Source: Arthrobacter sp. DNA4 (GTDB taxonomy: Bacteria; Actinomycetota; Actinomycetes; Actinomycetales; Micrococcaceae). From it: 64,000 nt of DNA. Positions 7,571 through 16,845 of this stretch are shown one piece after another. Within the stretch, counting starts at the first letter, position 1, and every line of letters begins with the position of its first letter. The position numbers were made by a program, and so were the translations under genes. The stretch is from assembly GCF_024362385.1 (NCBI RefSeq), contig NZ_CP101466.1:434001-498000 (forward strand), written 5' to 3'. The notes below the pieces were generated by a model. That model saw only the letters and a program-made list of their open reading frames with translations, was not told the origin of the DNA and searched no databases.

Positions 7571-9036
7571 GTGAACCACCTGATGAGCCCGCTGATACAG
7601 CGGGCGGCCGATGCCCCGGCCATCAAGCCCGCCGTTGAGCTGGGCACCCCGGTACTGCTCACCATCGCAGCGGTGGGCATCGCCATCCTGCTGGTGATGA
7701 TCATCCGCTTCAAGATCCAGGCCTTCGTGGCCCTGCTCACCGTCAGCATCCTGGTGGCCGTGGCGGCAACCATCCCGCTGCAGGACATCTTTACCGTGGT
7801 CTCCAGCGGCGTGGGCAGCACCATGGGCAAGGTTGCCATCCTGATCGCGCTCGGCGCCGTGCTGGGCCGCATGATCGAGGTGTCCGGCGGCGTCCAGTCC
7901 CTCGCGGACCACTTCACCCGCAAGCTCGGGGCCAAGCGCGTTGCCGTGGCGCTGACCGCCGTCGGCTTCCTGGTGGCCATCCCCGTGTTCTTCGAGGTGG
8001 GCATCATCGTGCTGGTGCCCATCGTGTACGCCTTCGCCAAGATCGCCAAGGTCCACCCCGTGAAGTTCGGCCTCCCCATGGCCGGCATCATGCTCGCCAT
8101 CCACGTGGCAGTACCCCCGCACCCCGGAATCGTCGCCGGGGCCGGCGTGCTTGGTGCCGACATCGGACTCATCGCCCTGATCTCACTGCTGATCTGCGTG
8201 CCCCTGGGCTTCCTGTCCTACTGGGTTGCGTCCATCATGAACCGCAAGGACTATGAGCTGCTGCCGGTCGTGAAGGCCCAAGTGGAGGAGTTCGGCTCCA
8301 AGTCACTGGTCAAGGTGGGCCATGACGGTCCCGGGGCCGCCGCCATCGCACCCCGCGCCCGGGCCTGATCATCTTCCTGATCGCAGCGCCCATTGTGCAG
8401 ATCCTGCTCGGTACCGTCGGCACCCTGGTGATCCCCAAGTCCGATCCGCTGTATGGCCTCGCTGCCTTCATCGGCAACCCCTTCCTGGCCCTGCTGGTGG
8501 CCGTGGCGCTGTCCTTCTTCCTGCTGGCTGTCCGCCGCGGCTGGTCCTTCAAGGAAACCGGCGAGATCTTCGAAGGCTCCCTTCCTCCCATCGCCTCCAT
8601 CCTGATGGTGGTGGCCGCCGGCGGCGTGTTCGGCAACGTGCTGCAGGTCTCCGGCATCGGGTCGGCGCTGTCCAAGACCCTGGACACCCTCGGCGTTCCG
8701 CTGCTGCTGCTCGGCTTCATCATCTCGCTGGCCCTCCGCGCCGCCCAGGGTTCGGCCACCGTGGCCATCGTGACCACCACCGGCCTGCTGTCCGCAGCAG
8801 TCAGCGGCGGCGGCTACAGCCCGGCGCAGATCGCAGTAATCGTGATCGCCATCGGCTTCGGCGCCCTGGGCCTGTCCCACGTGACTGACGCCGGCTTCTG
8901 GGTAGTGGTCCGCTACTACGGCCTCACCGTCTCCGACGGCCTCAAGACCTGGACCGTCCTGACCACCATCCTGGGCGTGGCCGGCTTCCTGCTGACCTTC
9001 GTCGCCTGGATCCTGGTGGGAGGCCTGGGCGCCTGA
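7571..9036 (+). pseudogene. GntP family gluconate/tetronate permease, frameshifted
   Basis: Encodes a GntP-type proton symporter for sugar acids, with about 12 membrane spans over some 488 residues. The first part (GTG at 7571, after AAAGGAG) runs in one frame through LAIHVAVPPHPGIVAGAGVLGADI to SKSLVKVGHDGPG, where it hits a stop at 8366-8368. The remainder, from RPGLIIFLIAAPIVQ through LSHVTDAGFWVVVRYYG, is intact in the next frame to 9036. One missing base between about 8322 and 8365 explains this. Everything on both sides is well conserved, so it may be a sequencing error; otherwise uptake for the operon is lost. Its last bases overlap the aldolase start (TGATG). Confidence 0.85.
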
Positions 9037-9906
9037 TGCAAACCCGCCTGGACCACCTGGTCACCTCCGCCCTCCAGCAGGGCTCCGCAGTGCCGGCCTT
9101 CACCTGCTACGACTTCACCACCGCGCTGGCCGTGGTGGGCGCCGCCGAGGAATCCGGCAGGGGCGTGATCCTGCTGGTGGCACCCAAGACCGCCGCCACC
9201 GCGAACGGCCTCCGGCTGATCTCGGCGCTGCGTGGCCTGGCCGACGCCGCCCGCGTCCCCGTCGCGGTGCAGCTCGACCACGCCTCCGACCTCCACGTGA
9301 TGGCCGACGCCGTCACGGCAGGGGCGGATTCGGTCCTCGCCGACGGTTCCTCCCTTCCCTACGAGGACAACATTGCGCTGGTCCAGGCTGCGCGTGCGCT
9401 GCTGGGCTCCGACGTGGTGCTTGAGGCGGAACTCGGTGGCCTGGCCGGGGACGAGGACCGTGCCTTCGGCGTCGACCCGCTGGATGCCGCGGGGCCAGCC
9501 AGGCATCGACGTGGCAGGCCTGACCGACTCCGCGCAGGTGGAGGACTTCGTGTTCCGCACCGGGGCCGAACTGCTGGCCGTCGCAGTGGGCAACGTCCAC
9601 GGCAAGTACAAGGGCGAGCCGCGGCTGCGCTGGGACGTGCTGCAGGACATCGCGGCGCGGATCCACATTCCGCTGGTGCTGCACGGTGCCTCCGGCATCC
9701 CCGCGGAAGAGCTGGTCAAGGCCGCGGCCATGAACGTTGGCAAGGTCAACTTCAACACCGAACTGCGGACCGGCGTCCTTGCCACGCTCCAGGACCAGCT
9801 TCCCGCGCACCGTGCCGACGGTGAGAACCTGCAGGGGCTGCTGGCTTTGTGGAACACGTCGGCGAAGGGCTTCGCTGCCACCACGCTGGCCACGCTGGCA
9901 CGGTAA
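9036..9906 (+). pseudogene. Class II (zinc) ketose-bisphosphate aldolase family, frameshifted
   Basis: An aldolase of the FbaA/KbaY/GatY type of about 289 residues. Visible parts are VAVQLDHASDLHVM with the Zn-binding and catalytic Asp-His pair, LEAELGGLAGDEDRAFG, then in another frame GIDVAGLTDSAQVEDFV, GNVHGKYKGEPRLR and LVLHGASGIPAEEL. The break is at GGGG (9491-9494): dropping one G restores an uninterrupted frame, so the base is probably an extra call in a G run. Operon context suggests it handles a phosphorylated four-carbon intermediate in place of OtnC, which is absent here. The ATG overlaps the permease stop. Confidence 0.82.
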
Positions 9907-9929
9907 CGGGAACGAATCTTCCACGAACG

Positions 9930-9963
9930 GGAGGCCAGGATCAAGCAGCCGGTCCTGGCCTCC
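9930..9963 (+). terminator. Rho-independent terminator of the tetronate operon
   Basis: An 11-bp stem GGAGGCCAGGA / TCCTGGCCTCC with a 12-base loop, followed by TCCTTTCC, lies 23 bases after the aldolase stop. Confidence 0.8.
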
Positions 9964-10030
9964 TCCTTTCCGACTTCATCCCGCCTGCCAGGCGGGATGG
10001 AGGTTTTCGCCGGGAGGCTAGGATCGAGCA

Positions 10031-10435
10031 ATGATCCTGGCCTCCCTTCTCTTTGCCTTCCTTGCCGCCGCACTGCACGTCTTCATCTTCACCATGGAGT
10101 CGCTGACCTGGACCCGGCCCGCGACGTGGAAGCGCTTTGGGGTTGCCTCCCAGGCGGACGCGGAGACCACCAGGCCGCTGGCGTACAACCAGGGCTTCTA
10201 TAACCTGTTCCTGGCCGTCGGGGCGTTCATTGGCGTGGGGCTCGTGGCGTTTGGCGGGGCGGGATCGATGCAGGACGTGGCAGGCTGGACCCTGATCTTC
10301 AGCTGCTGCGGTTCCATGCTGCTGGCGGCCGCCGTCCTGGCGTTCACCGGACGCAAGTACCTCCGCGCCGCGGCAACCCAGGGCACCACGCCGCTGCTCG
10401 CCGTCGTGCTCGGACTGCTTGCAGTGCTGCAATAG
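10031..10435 (+). CDS. DUF1304 family membrane protein
   Basis: A 134-residue integral membrane protein with four predicted spans. The family pattern is clear: LHVFIFTMESLTW in the first span, the YNQGFYNLFLAVGAF motif near residue 57 and a short cytoplasmic GRKYL between the last spans. The molecular role of DUF1304 is not known. It is a monocistronic gene 70 bases after the terminator of the tetronate operon. Confidence 0.88.
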   Translation: MILASLLFAFLAAALHVFIFTMESLTWTRPATWKRFGVASQADAETTRPLAYNQGFYNLFLAVGAFIGVGLVAFGGAGSMQDVAGWTLIFSCCGSMLLAAAVLAFTGRKYLRAAATQGTTPLLAVVLGLLAVLQ

Positions 10436-10521
10436 GGGCAGAAGGGGCGTAAGTCCTTAAACCCGCGCAGGCAACGGGGGCACAATAGTGCCGTGGGCAG
10501 CGTCGAGCCGTTGTAGGTCCC

Positions 10522-11841
10522 ATGCACAGCACCGAAGGGCGGGGGACAGGAACCGGGGCGGACACGGTGGACCGTGATCCGGCCATCGACCTTGTCCGGT
10601 TCATGTGCCTGGCGCTGGTGGTGGTGGGGCACTCCATGATGGTCAGCCCGGTCCTGCACCCGGACGGAACAGTCACCAGTGAGAACACCCTGGCCCAGCA
10701 GGACTGGTTCGAGCCCATCATCTGGATCTTCATGGTCATGCCCCTGTTCTTCGTCACCGGTGGCGTGACCGGACTGCAGTCCTGGCGCCGGCTAAAGGCA
10801 AGCGGAGGCACCGCAGCCCAGTTCATCCGCGCCCGGCTCCTGCGCCTTCTCCGCCCGGCCACCCCTTTGCTGGCCACGATGGTGGTGGGTTTGTCCGTGG
10901 CGGCCGCGCTCGGCGTGGACCGGCAGGTGGTCCAGCTCATGGCAGCCGGGGCGGCCATGCCCCTGTGGTTCCTGGCCGCCTACCTCGCGGCACAGCTGAA
11001 CATCCCGGCCCTGGCGGCACTGCATGCGCGGGCGCCCTGGCTTGGCTTCTGCCTGCTCACCGGGCTCGTGTTTGCCGTCGACTGCCTGCGGGGCGTCCTG
11101 CCGGACCTCGCCAACGTCAACCTGGTGTTCGTATGGTGCGCGGTCCAGCAACTGGGTTTCCTGGCCGCCGACGGCTACTTTTCCCGTCTTTCCCGTTCCG
11201 AACTGCTGGGCATCGCCGTGGCCGGACACCTGCTGCTGGGACTCGTGACCGGGCTGGGGCTGTACCGCGGAAACATGCTGGTGAACCTCAACCCGCCCAA
11301 CCTGACCCTGGTGATCCTGGCCGTCCCGCAGCTGGCCACGATGGAACTGGCGCGTCCGGTCCTGGCGCCTTTGGCCGGGGTGGGCTGGATCGGCCGGCTG
11401 CTGGTGCTGGCCGGCAGCAGATCCCTCACGGTGTACCTGTGGCACCTGCCGCTGCTGGTGGGCATGTCCGGGCTGCTGCTCCTGGCGCCGATCCCCAAGC
11501 CCGGCGCCGGCACCGCTGCATGGTGGTGGTCGCGGCCCCTGGTGGTCCTCGCGCTGCTCATCCTGCTCCTGCCGGTGGCCGCCGCGTTTGGCCACCTGGA
11601 GGAACGGACGACGACGGCCGTCACCCTGCGCTGCCGGCCCGCCACGGCGGGGGCCGCCGTCGTTGTGGTCTTCATCCCCGTGGCGGACGCCGCGCTCAGC
11701 GGACTGTCACCGGGACTGCTGGCCGCCGGCACGGTGTGTTTCTCGGTGGCGATCGTTTTGCTGGGCGGTTTTCCGCTGCGGCGCCGGCAACCATACCGGC
11801 GCCGCCATGGCCGAAGGACCATTGCCAGCGGACTGAAGTAG
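10522..11841 (+). CDS. Acyltransferase family 3 membrane protein
   Basis: A 439-residue polytopic protein with about 10 to 11 membrane spans, of the acyltransferase-3 (OafA/OpgC-like) family that transfers acyl groups from the cytoplasm to exported glycans or lipids. The N-terminal span carries DPAIDLVRFMCLALVVVGHSMM with the usual Arg and His; FVTGGVTGLQSWRR starts the next conserved loop, and SLTVYLWHLPLL marks a late span. The C-terminus is a basic cytoplasmic tail (RRRQPYRRRHGRR). The acceptor is unknown. A weak AGG lies before the ATG. Ends 15 bases before a GNAT gene. Confidence 0.87.
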   Translation: MHSTEGRGTGTGADTVDRDPAIDLVRFMCLALVVVGHSMMVSPVLHPDGTVTSENTLAQQDWFEPIIWIFMVMPLFFVTGGVTGLQSWRRLKASGGTAAQFIRARLLRLLRPATPLLATMVVGLSVAAALGVDRQVVQLMAAGAAMPLWFLAAYLAAQLNIPALAALHARAPWLGFCLLTGLVFAVDCLRGVLPDLANVNLVFVWCAVQQLGFLAADGYFSRLSRSELLGIAVAGHLLLGLVTGLGLYRGNMLVNLNPPNLTLVILAVPQLATMELARPVLAPLAGVGWIGRLLVLAGSRSLTVYLWHLPLLVGMSGLLLLAPIPKPGAGTAAWWWSRPLVVLALLILLLPVAAAFGHLEERTTTAVTLRCRPATAGAAVVVVFIPVADAALSGLSPGLLAAGTVCFSVAIVLLGGFPLRRRQPYRRRHGRRTIASGLK

Positions 11842-11856
11842 TGCCAGTGTCGAACC

Positions 11857-12186
11857 ATGACCGAGAACACCACGTCCGCTGAGGACAAGTTCACCGCAAA
11901 TGTCTCGCTGCGGCGCAATGACGCACAGCACCGGTACGAACTCCTGGTGGACGGCAGACTGGCTGTCCAGGCCTTTTTCCACGACCTTCCCGGGCACATC
12001 GATTTCACCCACACCGAGACCGGCGAGGATTTCGAGGGACAAGGCCTGGGCAAGGTCCTTGCACACTTTGCCCTGGATGACGTGGTAGCCACCGGCAAGC
12101 GGATCATTCCGCACTGCCCGTTCATTTCCAGCTACCTGCGAAAGCACGAAGGCTACGAACAATTCGTCGATTGGCCGGAGCGCTGA
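11857..12186 (+). CDS. GNAT family N-acetyltransferase (short form)
   Basis: A 109-residue protein of the short GCN5-related acetyltransferase group (YidJ/Gtn10-like). It has the acetyl-CoA-binding EDFEGQGLGKVLAHFAL (about residues 56-72) and the closing HCPFISSYLRKHEGYE with the conserved His-Cys-Pro. These small forms acetylate small molecules or peptides; the substrate is not known. It starts 15 bases after the acyltransferase and probably shares its transcript. A 6-bp hairpin (GGCGCT/AGCGCC, 12204-12223) lies after the stop. Confidence 0.87.
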   Translation: MTENTTSAEDKFTANVSLRRNDAQHRYELLVDGRLAVQAFFHDLPGHIDFTHTETGEDFEGQGLGKVLAHFALDDVVATGKRIIPHCPFISSYLRKHEGYEQFVDWPER

Positions 12187-12256
12187 TCTTTGAGGCGCTA
12201 CCAGGCGCTAAGCCTGAAGCGCCCGGGGCGCGTGCCCTGGGCTAAGCGGCCAGGCG

Positions 12257-12580
12257 TCAGCTGGCCAGCGCCTGGCCGGTGACCGCCATGGCGGTTCCCG
12301 GATCATCGATGGTGAAGCCGCAGGCACAGCGGTAGGTGACGATGCTGTCCGGGACGGACCCGGGACGCAGTGAAACTACGGTGTTCCCGTCAACGTACAC
12401 GGGCTGCCGGACCGGAAGCTCATCATGGTCGACACGCTGCATTGGCGTGCGGCAGTGCATGCGCGAATTCAGGGTCATCAACAACCCTGCGTCCACGGGT
12501 ACGGTTGTGGACAAGAGCTGCCCAGCTGCCTCGGTGCGCTCCCCAAACGCCGTCAGCCGGTGTTCCATTGCGGTGGTCAT
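12257..12580 (-). CDS. Hypothetical protein with two-Cys C-terminal segment
   Basis: A 107-residue protein of no recognised family. The C-terminal half, VYVDGNTVVSLRPGSVP followed by YRCACGFTID, looks like a small beta fold with a CxC pair that could bind metal; one more Cys is in the RMHCRTP segment. The ATG has AAGGAAG at good spacing. Ninety bases upstream is a GTAAGC-N7-GCTTAC repeat containing AGCATGCTTA, a motif shared with two other hypothetical genes in this window. Confidence 0.65.
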   Translation of the reverse strand: MTTAMEHRLTAFGERTEAAGQLLSTTVPVDAGLLMTLNSRMHCRTPMQRVDHDELPVRQPVYVDGNTVVSLRPGSVPDSIVTYRCACGFTIDDPGTAMAVTGQALAS

Positions 12581-12662
12581 GATGTTCTTCCTTGGGCTTC
12601 TTCACGGAACCGCCGGCATTGGCAGCCCCGCCGCGAACTGCTTGCGGAGGTTCATTTATCAC

Positions 12663-12689
12663 CGTAAGCAAAGCATGCTTACTATTTGT
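12663..12689. promoter_or_regulatory. Inverted repeat with shared AGCATGCTTA motif
   Basis: GTAAGC-N7-GCTTAC followed by TATTTGT. The 18 bases from 12672 match 16 of 18 bases at 44918-44935 before another hypothetical gene. It lies upstream of the leftward gene at 12580. Function is unknown. Confidence 0.4.
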
Positions 12690-12751
12690 TGCACAAGTCG
12701 GAACAGCCCGGAATGCGGTCGTGGGGACCGCGCGAGGATACGTTTTCCTGG

Positions 12752-13087
12752 TCAGCTGCGCTGCCACTGCCAGGCATGCCAGAACAGCAGGAAAACCAGG
12801 GTGGCAAAGCCGGCGAGAACCACCTGCGGAGCGAACGTGAACACGACGTACGCGAGCGGGATTGCGCCGGAGGACGGCCCCATGATCATCGGGCCGCTCA
12901 GCAGCGGTGCTGTGCCGCCGGCAATCATCGCAGCAGCCAGCAGCCACAACAACACAATGAAGGGATTGGGTGCGGACCAGGACCGTTCCGTCCCGGCGGC
13001 TTCGGGGCCCTCCGTCTCAGGCGGTACCGGGTTCCCGTCCCTGTCCACTTCACGGAATCCGAGCGCTCCGGATGGTTGCTGGTCCAT
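12752..13087 (-). CDS. Hypothetical two-span membrane protein
   Basis: A 111-residue protein with a hydrophilic acidic N-terminus (about 38 residues, ending in ERSWSAPNP), then two or three hydrophobic stretches: FIVLLWLLAAAMIAGGTAPLL (split by a Gly-Thr), PLAYVVFTFAPQVVLAG and ATLVFLLFWHAW. The ATG is preceded by GAAGGGGGAA. It is divergent from the SDR gene at 13174. No family is recognised. Confidence 0.7.
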   Translation of the reverse strand: MDQQPSGALGFREVDRDGNPVPPETEGPEAAGTERSWSAPNPFIVLLWLLAAAMIAGGTAPLLSGPMIMGPSSGAIPLAYVVFTFAPQVVLAGFATLVFLLFWHAWQWQRS

Positions 13088-13173
13088 GTTTCCCCCTTCA
13101 CGGCAGCAGCCCGGTACTGCGGCGTTACCAGCCTAACGGCCCACACAGCCGTCTCTCTGGCTAGGCTTGCAGC

Positions 13174-13947
13174 ATGACGCCTACCAGCACTCGAACCACA
13201 GCACTCGTTACTGGCGCCAGCGCCGGCCTGGGCCACGAATTTGCCGAGCAGCTCGCCGCCCAGGGGCATGACCTGGTCCTGGTGGCGCGCAACGCGTCCC
13301 GGCTTGCAGAAACAGCGGAAGACTTCCGGCGGCGGCACGGCGTCACGGCTGAGGTGCTTCCTGCTGACCTGACGCAGGACGACGACGTCGCCGCCGTCGT
13401 CGAACGCCTCGAGGACGCCACGCGGCCGGTGGGGATCCTGGTGAACAACGCCGGGATCGGCCTGCTGCACAACTTCGAGGACAACCATGCAGCCGAGGAG
13501 AGGCGCCACCTGAAGCTGCATGCGGAAACGTCCATGGTGCTTACCCACGCGGCACTCAGGGGAATGCTGGAGCGCGGGGAGGGCAGGATCATCAATGTGG
13601 CCAGCGTCGCCGCGTTCCTGCCGCGCGGAACCTACTCGGCGGCGAAGGCGTGGCTGGTGAGCTTCAGCCGGTGGGCAAACCTGGCCTATCGAAAGCGGGG
13701 CATTAAGGTCACGGCCGTCTGCCCGGGCTTCACCCACACGGAGTTCCACGACCGTATGGGGATGGACAAGTCGGTGGCTCCGTCCTGGACGTGGCTGCGG
13801 GCGGAGCGGGTGGTCAGGGAAGGCCTGGCGGACAACGAACGCGGCAAGGCGGTGTCCGTCCCCTCCAAGAGGTACAAAGTGGTTGCCGCAGTGGCCAGGG
13901 TGGCGCCTGCGCGGCTAATGGCCGGGCCGGCGCGGAAGCCGAAGTAG
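13174..13947 (+). CDS. Short-chain dehydrogenase/reductase
   Basis: A 257-residue classical SDR. The cofactor loop is TGASAGLG (about residues 13-20), NNAGIG follows the fourth strand, the catalytic Ser lies in INVASVAAF and Tyr and Lys in YSAAKAW. VCPGFTHTEFHD is the usual PG motif. The Arg-rich second strand (LVARNASRL) suggests NADPH. SDRs of this subtype often act on ketones or fatty acyl chains; the substrate is unknown. Its 3' end overlaps the end of the opposite-strand FUSC gene by 33 bases. Confidence 0.9.
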   Translation: MTPTSTRTTALVTGASAGLGHEFAEQLAAQGHDLVLVARNASRLAETAEDFRRRHGVTAEVLPADLTQDDDVAAVVERLEDATRPVGILVNNAGIGLLHNFEDNHAAEERRHLKLHAETSMVLTHAALRGMLERGEGRIINVASVAAFLPRGTYSAAKAWLVSFSRWANLAYRKRGIKVTAVCPGFTHTEFHDRMGMDKSVAPSWTWLRAERVVREGLADNERGKAVSVPSKRYKVVAAVARVAPARLMAGPARKPK

Positions 13948-15051
13948 GCCGGAGCGCCTGGCAGGGAGCCCGGGAAGCGCCTTCCGGGGCCGGGCACCGG
14001 ACCTGCGGACGGCCAGCACCACGAGGATCCCCAGCAGCGCGCCCACCAAGGTCTCTACGGCCCGCTCGAGGATGAGGACCCGCGGTTCGGTGGGGGAGGC
14101 CAGCTGGGTTATCAGCAGGATGACCGGGGTGAACCAGACCATGGCCAGGCCATAGTGCCTGGTCATGAACAGCTCCGTGGCGAACTGGAAAAGGATCACC
14201 AGCAGCGCCAGCACCACGGCCCGGTGTCCCGGCTCCTGAAGCGCCGGGTAGACCGCCGCCAGGGTCCAGGGTCCCGGAATGATGACGACGGCGGTGACCG
14301 CCAGTCCCAGGAACGTCCCGACGATGCGGTGGACGCCCCGCCGGACGCTGCTGGGCAGGTCTGCTCCGGCCAGGGGGACGGCGGCAGCTGCCATGGCCCA
14401 GTGCGGGTGGCCGCTGCCGCTGATGACGCCTACGGTCCCGGCGGCACCCACCGCCAGCACGTACCGTGCAGCGTGGACTGACAACTCCCTGCGCCCCGCC
14501 GCCGAGCGGCGCGGCACGCTCCGGGTGGCCCCTGGCTCCCAGGACCTCCGGCGCATCCAGCCGCTGAATCCGATCAGGATGGAAAACACTGATGAGGCCA
14601 CCGCGATGAGCATGGCGGCGTACCAGGGGACTGTGGTGGGAACGGAAGCGCAGGCGCCGAGGGCGAGGATTCCAAAGAAGGGCCCGTTGGGTTTCAGGCG
14701 TACCCTGTCCGCATATACCGACCCCACTCCGGCCAGGGTCGCTTCCACTGCCACCAGCCACCAGGAGTGGATGTGGTTGATGGACAGCGTTACTCCCACC
14801 ACCACGCCGGTGAGCAGCACCAGGGCGCCCTGGCCCTGGTGGCGGAGCCGGAGCTGGTGCGGTTCCGAGCGGCCGTACATGCCGGTGAGCGCGCCGAATA
14901 CGGCGTAGATGATGAGGTCGGTGCGGCCGGCGGCCAGCAGGAGCAGCGAGGGGACCGCCACGCTGAGGGCCACCCGGAGCGCGGCAAGGTGGTCGCCGTT
15001 GGCAGGTTCCAACCGGTGAAGCGCGCGTAGCTGCTCCACAACGCGCTTCAT
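13915..15051 (-). CDS. FUSC family membrane protein
   Basis: A 378-residue protein with two blocks of membrane spans separated by a cytoplasmic basic loop (SWEPGATRSVPRRSAAGRR), the layout of the fusaric-acid-resistance/YccS family. Conserved features are the AALRVALSVAVPSLLLL start and RRGVHRIVGTFLGLAVT at the head of the second block. These proteins are thought to export aromatic acids or act in envelope stress. The start at 15051 has AGGTCGGG before it; the longer open frame upstream is not typical. A basic C-terminal tail overlaps the SDR 3' end. Confidence 0.85.
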   Translation of the reverse strand: MKRVVEQLRALHRLEPANGDHLAALRVALSVAVPSLLLLAAGRTDLIIYAVFGALTGMYGRSEPHQLRLRHQGQGALVLLTGVVVGVTLSINHIHSWWLVAVEATLAGVGSVYADRVRLKPNGPFFGILALGACASVPTTVPWYAAMLIAVASSVFSILIGFSGWMRRRSWEPGATRSVPRRSAAGRRELSVHAARYVLAVGAAGTVGVISGSGHPHWAMAAAAVPLAGADLPSSVRRGVHRIVGTFLGLAVTAVVIIPGPWTLAAVYPALQEPGHRAVVLALLVILFQFATELFMTRHYGLAMVWFTPVILLITQLASPTEPRVLILERAVETLVGALLGILVVLAVRRSGARPRKALPGLPARRSGLLRLPRRPGH

Positions 15052-15172
15052 GTCCCGACCTGTCCTGTTTTTGTTGATGTACTGCGGCCCGAAGGCCCTT
15101 GCGACCGTATCACCGCGTCCCATGCAGAGCCACATGCCGCAGTCACGGGAGGACATCCGGCCGGCACGCAAA

Positions 15173-15217
15173 GGCCCGCCCAGCGTGCTTCCCCCAAGGA
15201 AGCACGCGGGACGGGCC
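15173..15217 (-). terminator. Terminator of the MHS transporter gene
   Basis: A long stem with two small mismatches, GGCCCG-N4-GCGTGCTTCC paired with GGAAGCACGC-N4-CGGGCC, lies 38 bases downstream of the transporter stop. Confidence 0.75.
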
Positions 15218-15255
15218 TGTGAGCGTGGGCTACAAGAGTGCCCGGGAGGCTGGGC

Positions 15256-16845
15256 CTATGCCCCGGCCGGAACCCCGCGGTGTGCGTGGGGATCGGCGCC
15301 GTCCTGGGTGTCGAACGGCAGTTCGTCCAGGTTGATCAGCGGGTTCTCGTCCTGGGTCGCCACCAGTTCCTTCGCCTCTGCCTCGGTGTCGACGCTCGGC
15401 ATCGATCCCGGGAGCGGCCGGTTGGCGGATTCCTTCAGGAAGTAGATGGCCACGGCGCCCACCAGGGAGGTGGCCATCAGGTAGTACGCGGGCATCATGT
15501 CGTTGCCGGTGGCCCCGATCAGCGCGGCCACGATGAACGGGGTGGTCCCGCCGAAGATGGCTACGGCGAAGTTGTAGGCAATGCCCATCGCTCCGTAACG
15601 GCTGGAGGTGGGAAACTGGGCCGGCAGTGCCGATGCCAGGTTGGCCACGTAGAAGGTCACGGGGAAAGCGATCAGGGCCAGGCCGGCGAGGGTGGACCAG
15701 ATCTGCCCAATACCAATCAGCATGAAGGCCGGGATGGCCAGGACGATAGTACTGACGGCGCCGATCCAGAGCACGGGACGGCGGCCAATCCGGTCGGAGA
15801 GCTTGCCGGTCAGCGGGATGCAGAGGCTCATGACCACCAGGACGGGAATCGTCAGCAGTGTGCCGTGCACCTCGTCGTAGCCCTTGGAGTCGGTCAGGTA
15901 CGTGGGCATGTAGGACGTCAGCGCGTAGCCAGCGGTGTTGGCAGCGGCCACAACAACCATGGCCACAATGATGGGGCGCCAGTAGGCCTTGACGATCCCC
16001 ACGGGTCCCTTGGCCGTTGCGGCGTCCCCGGCGGAGGCGTTCTTGGCGTTTTCTTCCTGGGCGTCAAGGGTGGCCTGGAACTGGGGCGATTCCTCGATCT
16101 TGCTCCGGAAGTACACGGCGATCAGGCCCAGCGGGCCGTCAACCAGGAACGGGATGCGCCAGCCCCAGTCCTCCATGGTGCCCTGGCCCAGGGTCAGCTG
16201 CAGGACGGACACCAGGGCGGCGCCGATGGCGAAGCCGAGGTAGCTGCCCAGGTCCAGGAAGCTGGCGAAGAAGCCGCGGCGCTTGTCAGCGGCGTACTCG
16301 CTGACGAACGTGGTGGCGCCGGCGTACTCGCCGCCGGTGGAGAAGCCCTGGATGACCTTGAGGAGCACCAGGAGCGCTGCAGCCCAGAGGCCGATCTGGG
16401 CGTATCCGGGCAGGAGGCCGACGGCGAACGTACTGGCCGCCATGATCATCAGCGTGGTGGCCAGGATCTTCTGGCGGCCCATCTTGTCGCCCAGCCAGCC
16501 GAAGATCACCCCGCCCAGGGGACGGGCGATGAAGGTGGCGGCAAAGGTTCCCAGCAGGAACAACGTCTGGGTGGTGGGATCGGATTCAGGGAGGAACACC
16601 GGGCCCATGGTGGTGATGAGGTAGCCGAAAACGCCTACGTCGTACCACTCCATGGTGTTGCCAACGATCGTGCCGCCCAGTGCTTTTTTGAGCATGGGCT
16701 GGTCCACCACGTTGACATCGGATTCCTTGAGCCGACGGCGTGGCAGCAGCCTGGGCTTCTTGGCAGCCGTGGGGGCTGCAGGGTCGGTTCCGCGGGCGTT
16801 CCTGGCGCCTGCTGAAGAGTCGGTCATGCTTCGGTCTGTGGGCAT
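15256..16845 (-). CDS. MFS transporter, metabolite:H+ symporter (MHS, ProP-like) family
   Basis: A 529-residue, 12-span major facilitator. The MHS subfamily is shown by the N-terminal GGTIVGNTMEWYDVGVFG, by RPLGGVIFGWLGDKMGRQKIL between spans 2 and 3, and by QGFSTGGEYAGATTFVSEYA in span 4. ProP-type carriers take up proline, glycine betaine or organic acids with protons. The C-terminal tail of about 40 residues is acidic and hydrophilic. The start at 16845 is chosen because AGGAG lies 8 bases upstream; an ATG at 16869 would put that site inside the gene. It is divergent from the small protein at 17278. Confidence 0.9.
   Translation of the reverse strand: MPTDRSMTDSSAGARNARGTDPAAPTAAKKPRLLPRRRLKESDVNVVDQPMLKKALGGTIVGNTMEWYDVGVFGYLITTMGPVFLPESDPTTQTLFLLGTFAATFIARPLGGVIFGWLGDKMGRQKILATTLMIMAASTFAVGLLPGYAQIGLWAAALLVLLKVIQGFSTGGEYAGATTFVSEYAADKRRGFFASFLDLGSYLGFAIGAALVSVLQLTLGQGTMEDWGWRIPFLVDGPLGLIAVYFRSKIEESPQFQATLDAQEENAKNASAGDAATAKGPVGIVKAYWRPIIVAMVVVAAANTAGYALTSYMPTYLTDSKGYDEVHGTLLTIPVLVVMSLCIPLTGKLSDRIGRRPVLWIGAVSTIVLAIPAFMLIGIGQIWSTLAGLALIAFPVTFYVANLASALPAQFPTSSRYGAMGIAYNFAVAIFGGTTPFIVAALIGATGNDMMPAYYLMATSLVGAVAIYFLKESANRPLPGSMPSVDTEAEAKELVATQDENPLINLDELPFDTQDGADPHAHRGVPAGA

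Noticed and set aside
8322..8395. Programmed frameshifting in the GntP gene
   Set aside because: No slippery heptamer with a stimulatory element was seen, and other indels of the same kind occur in unrelated genes.
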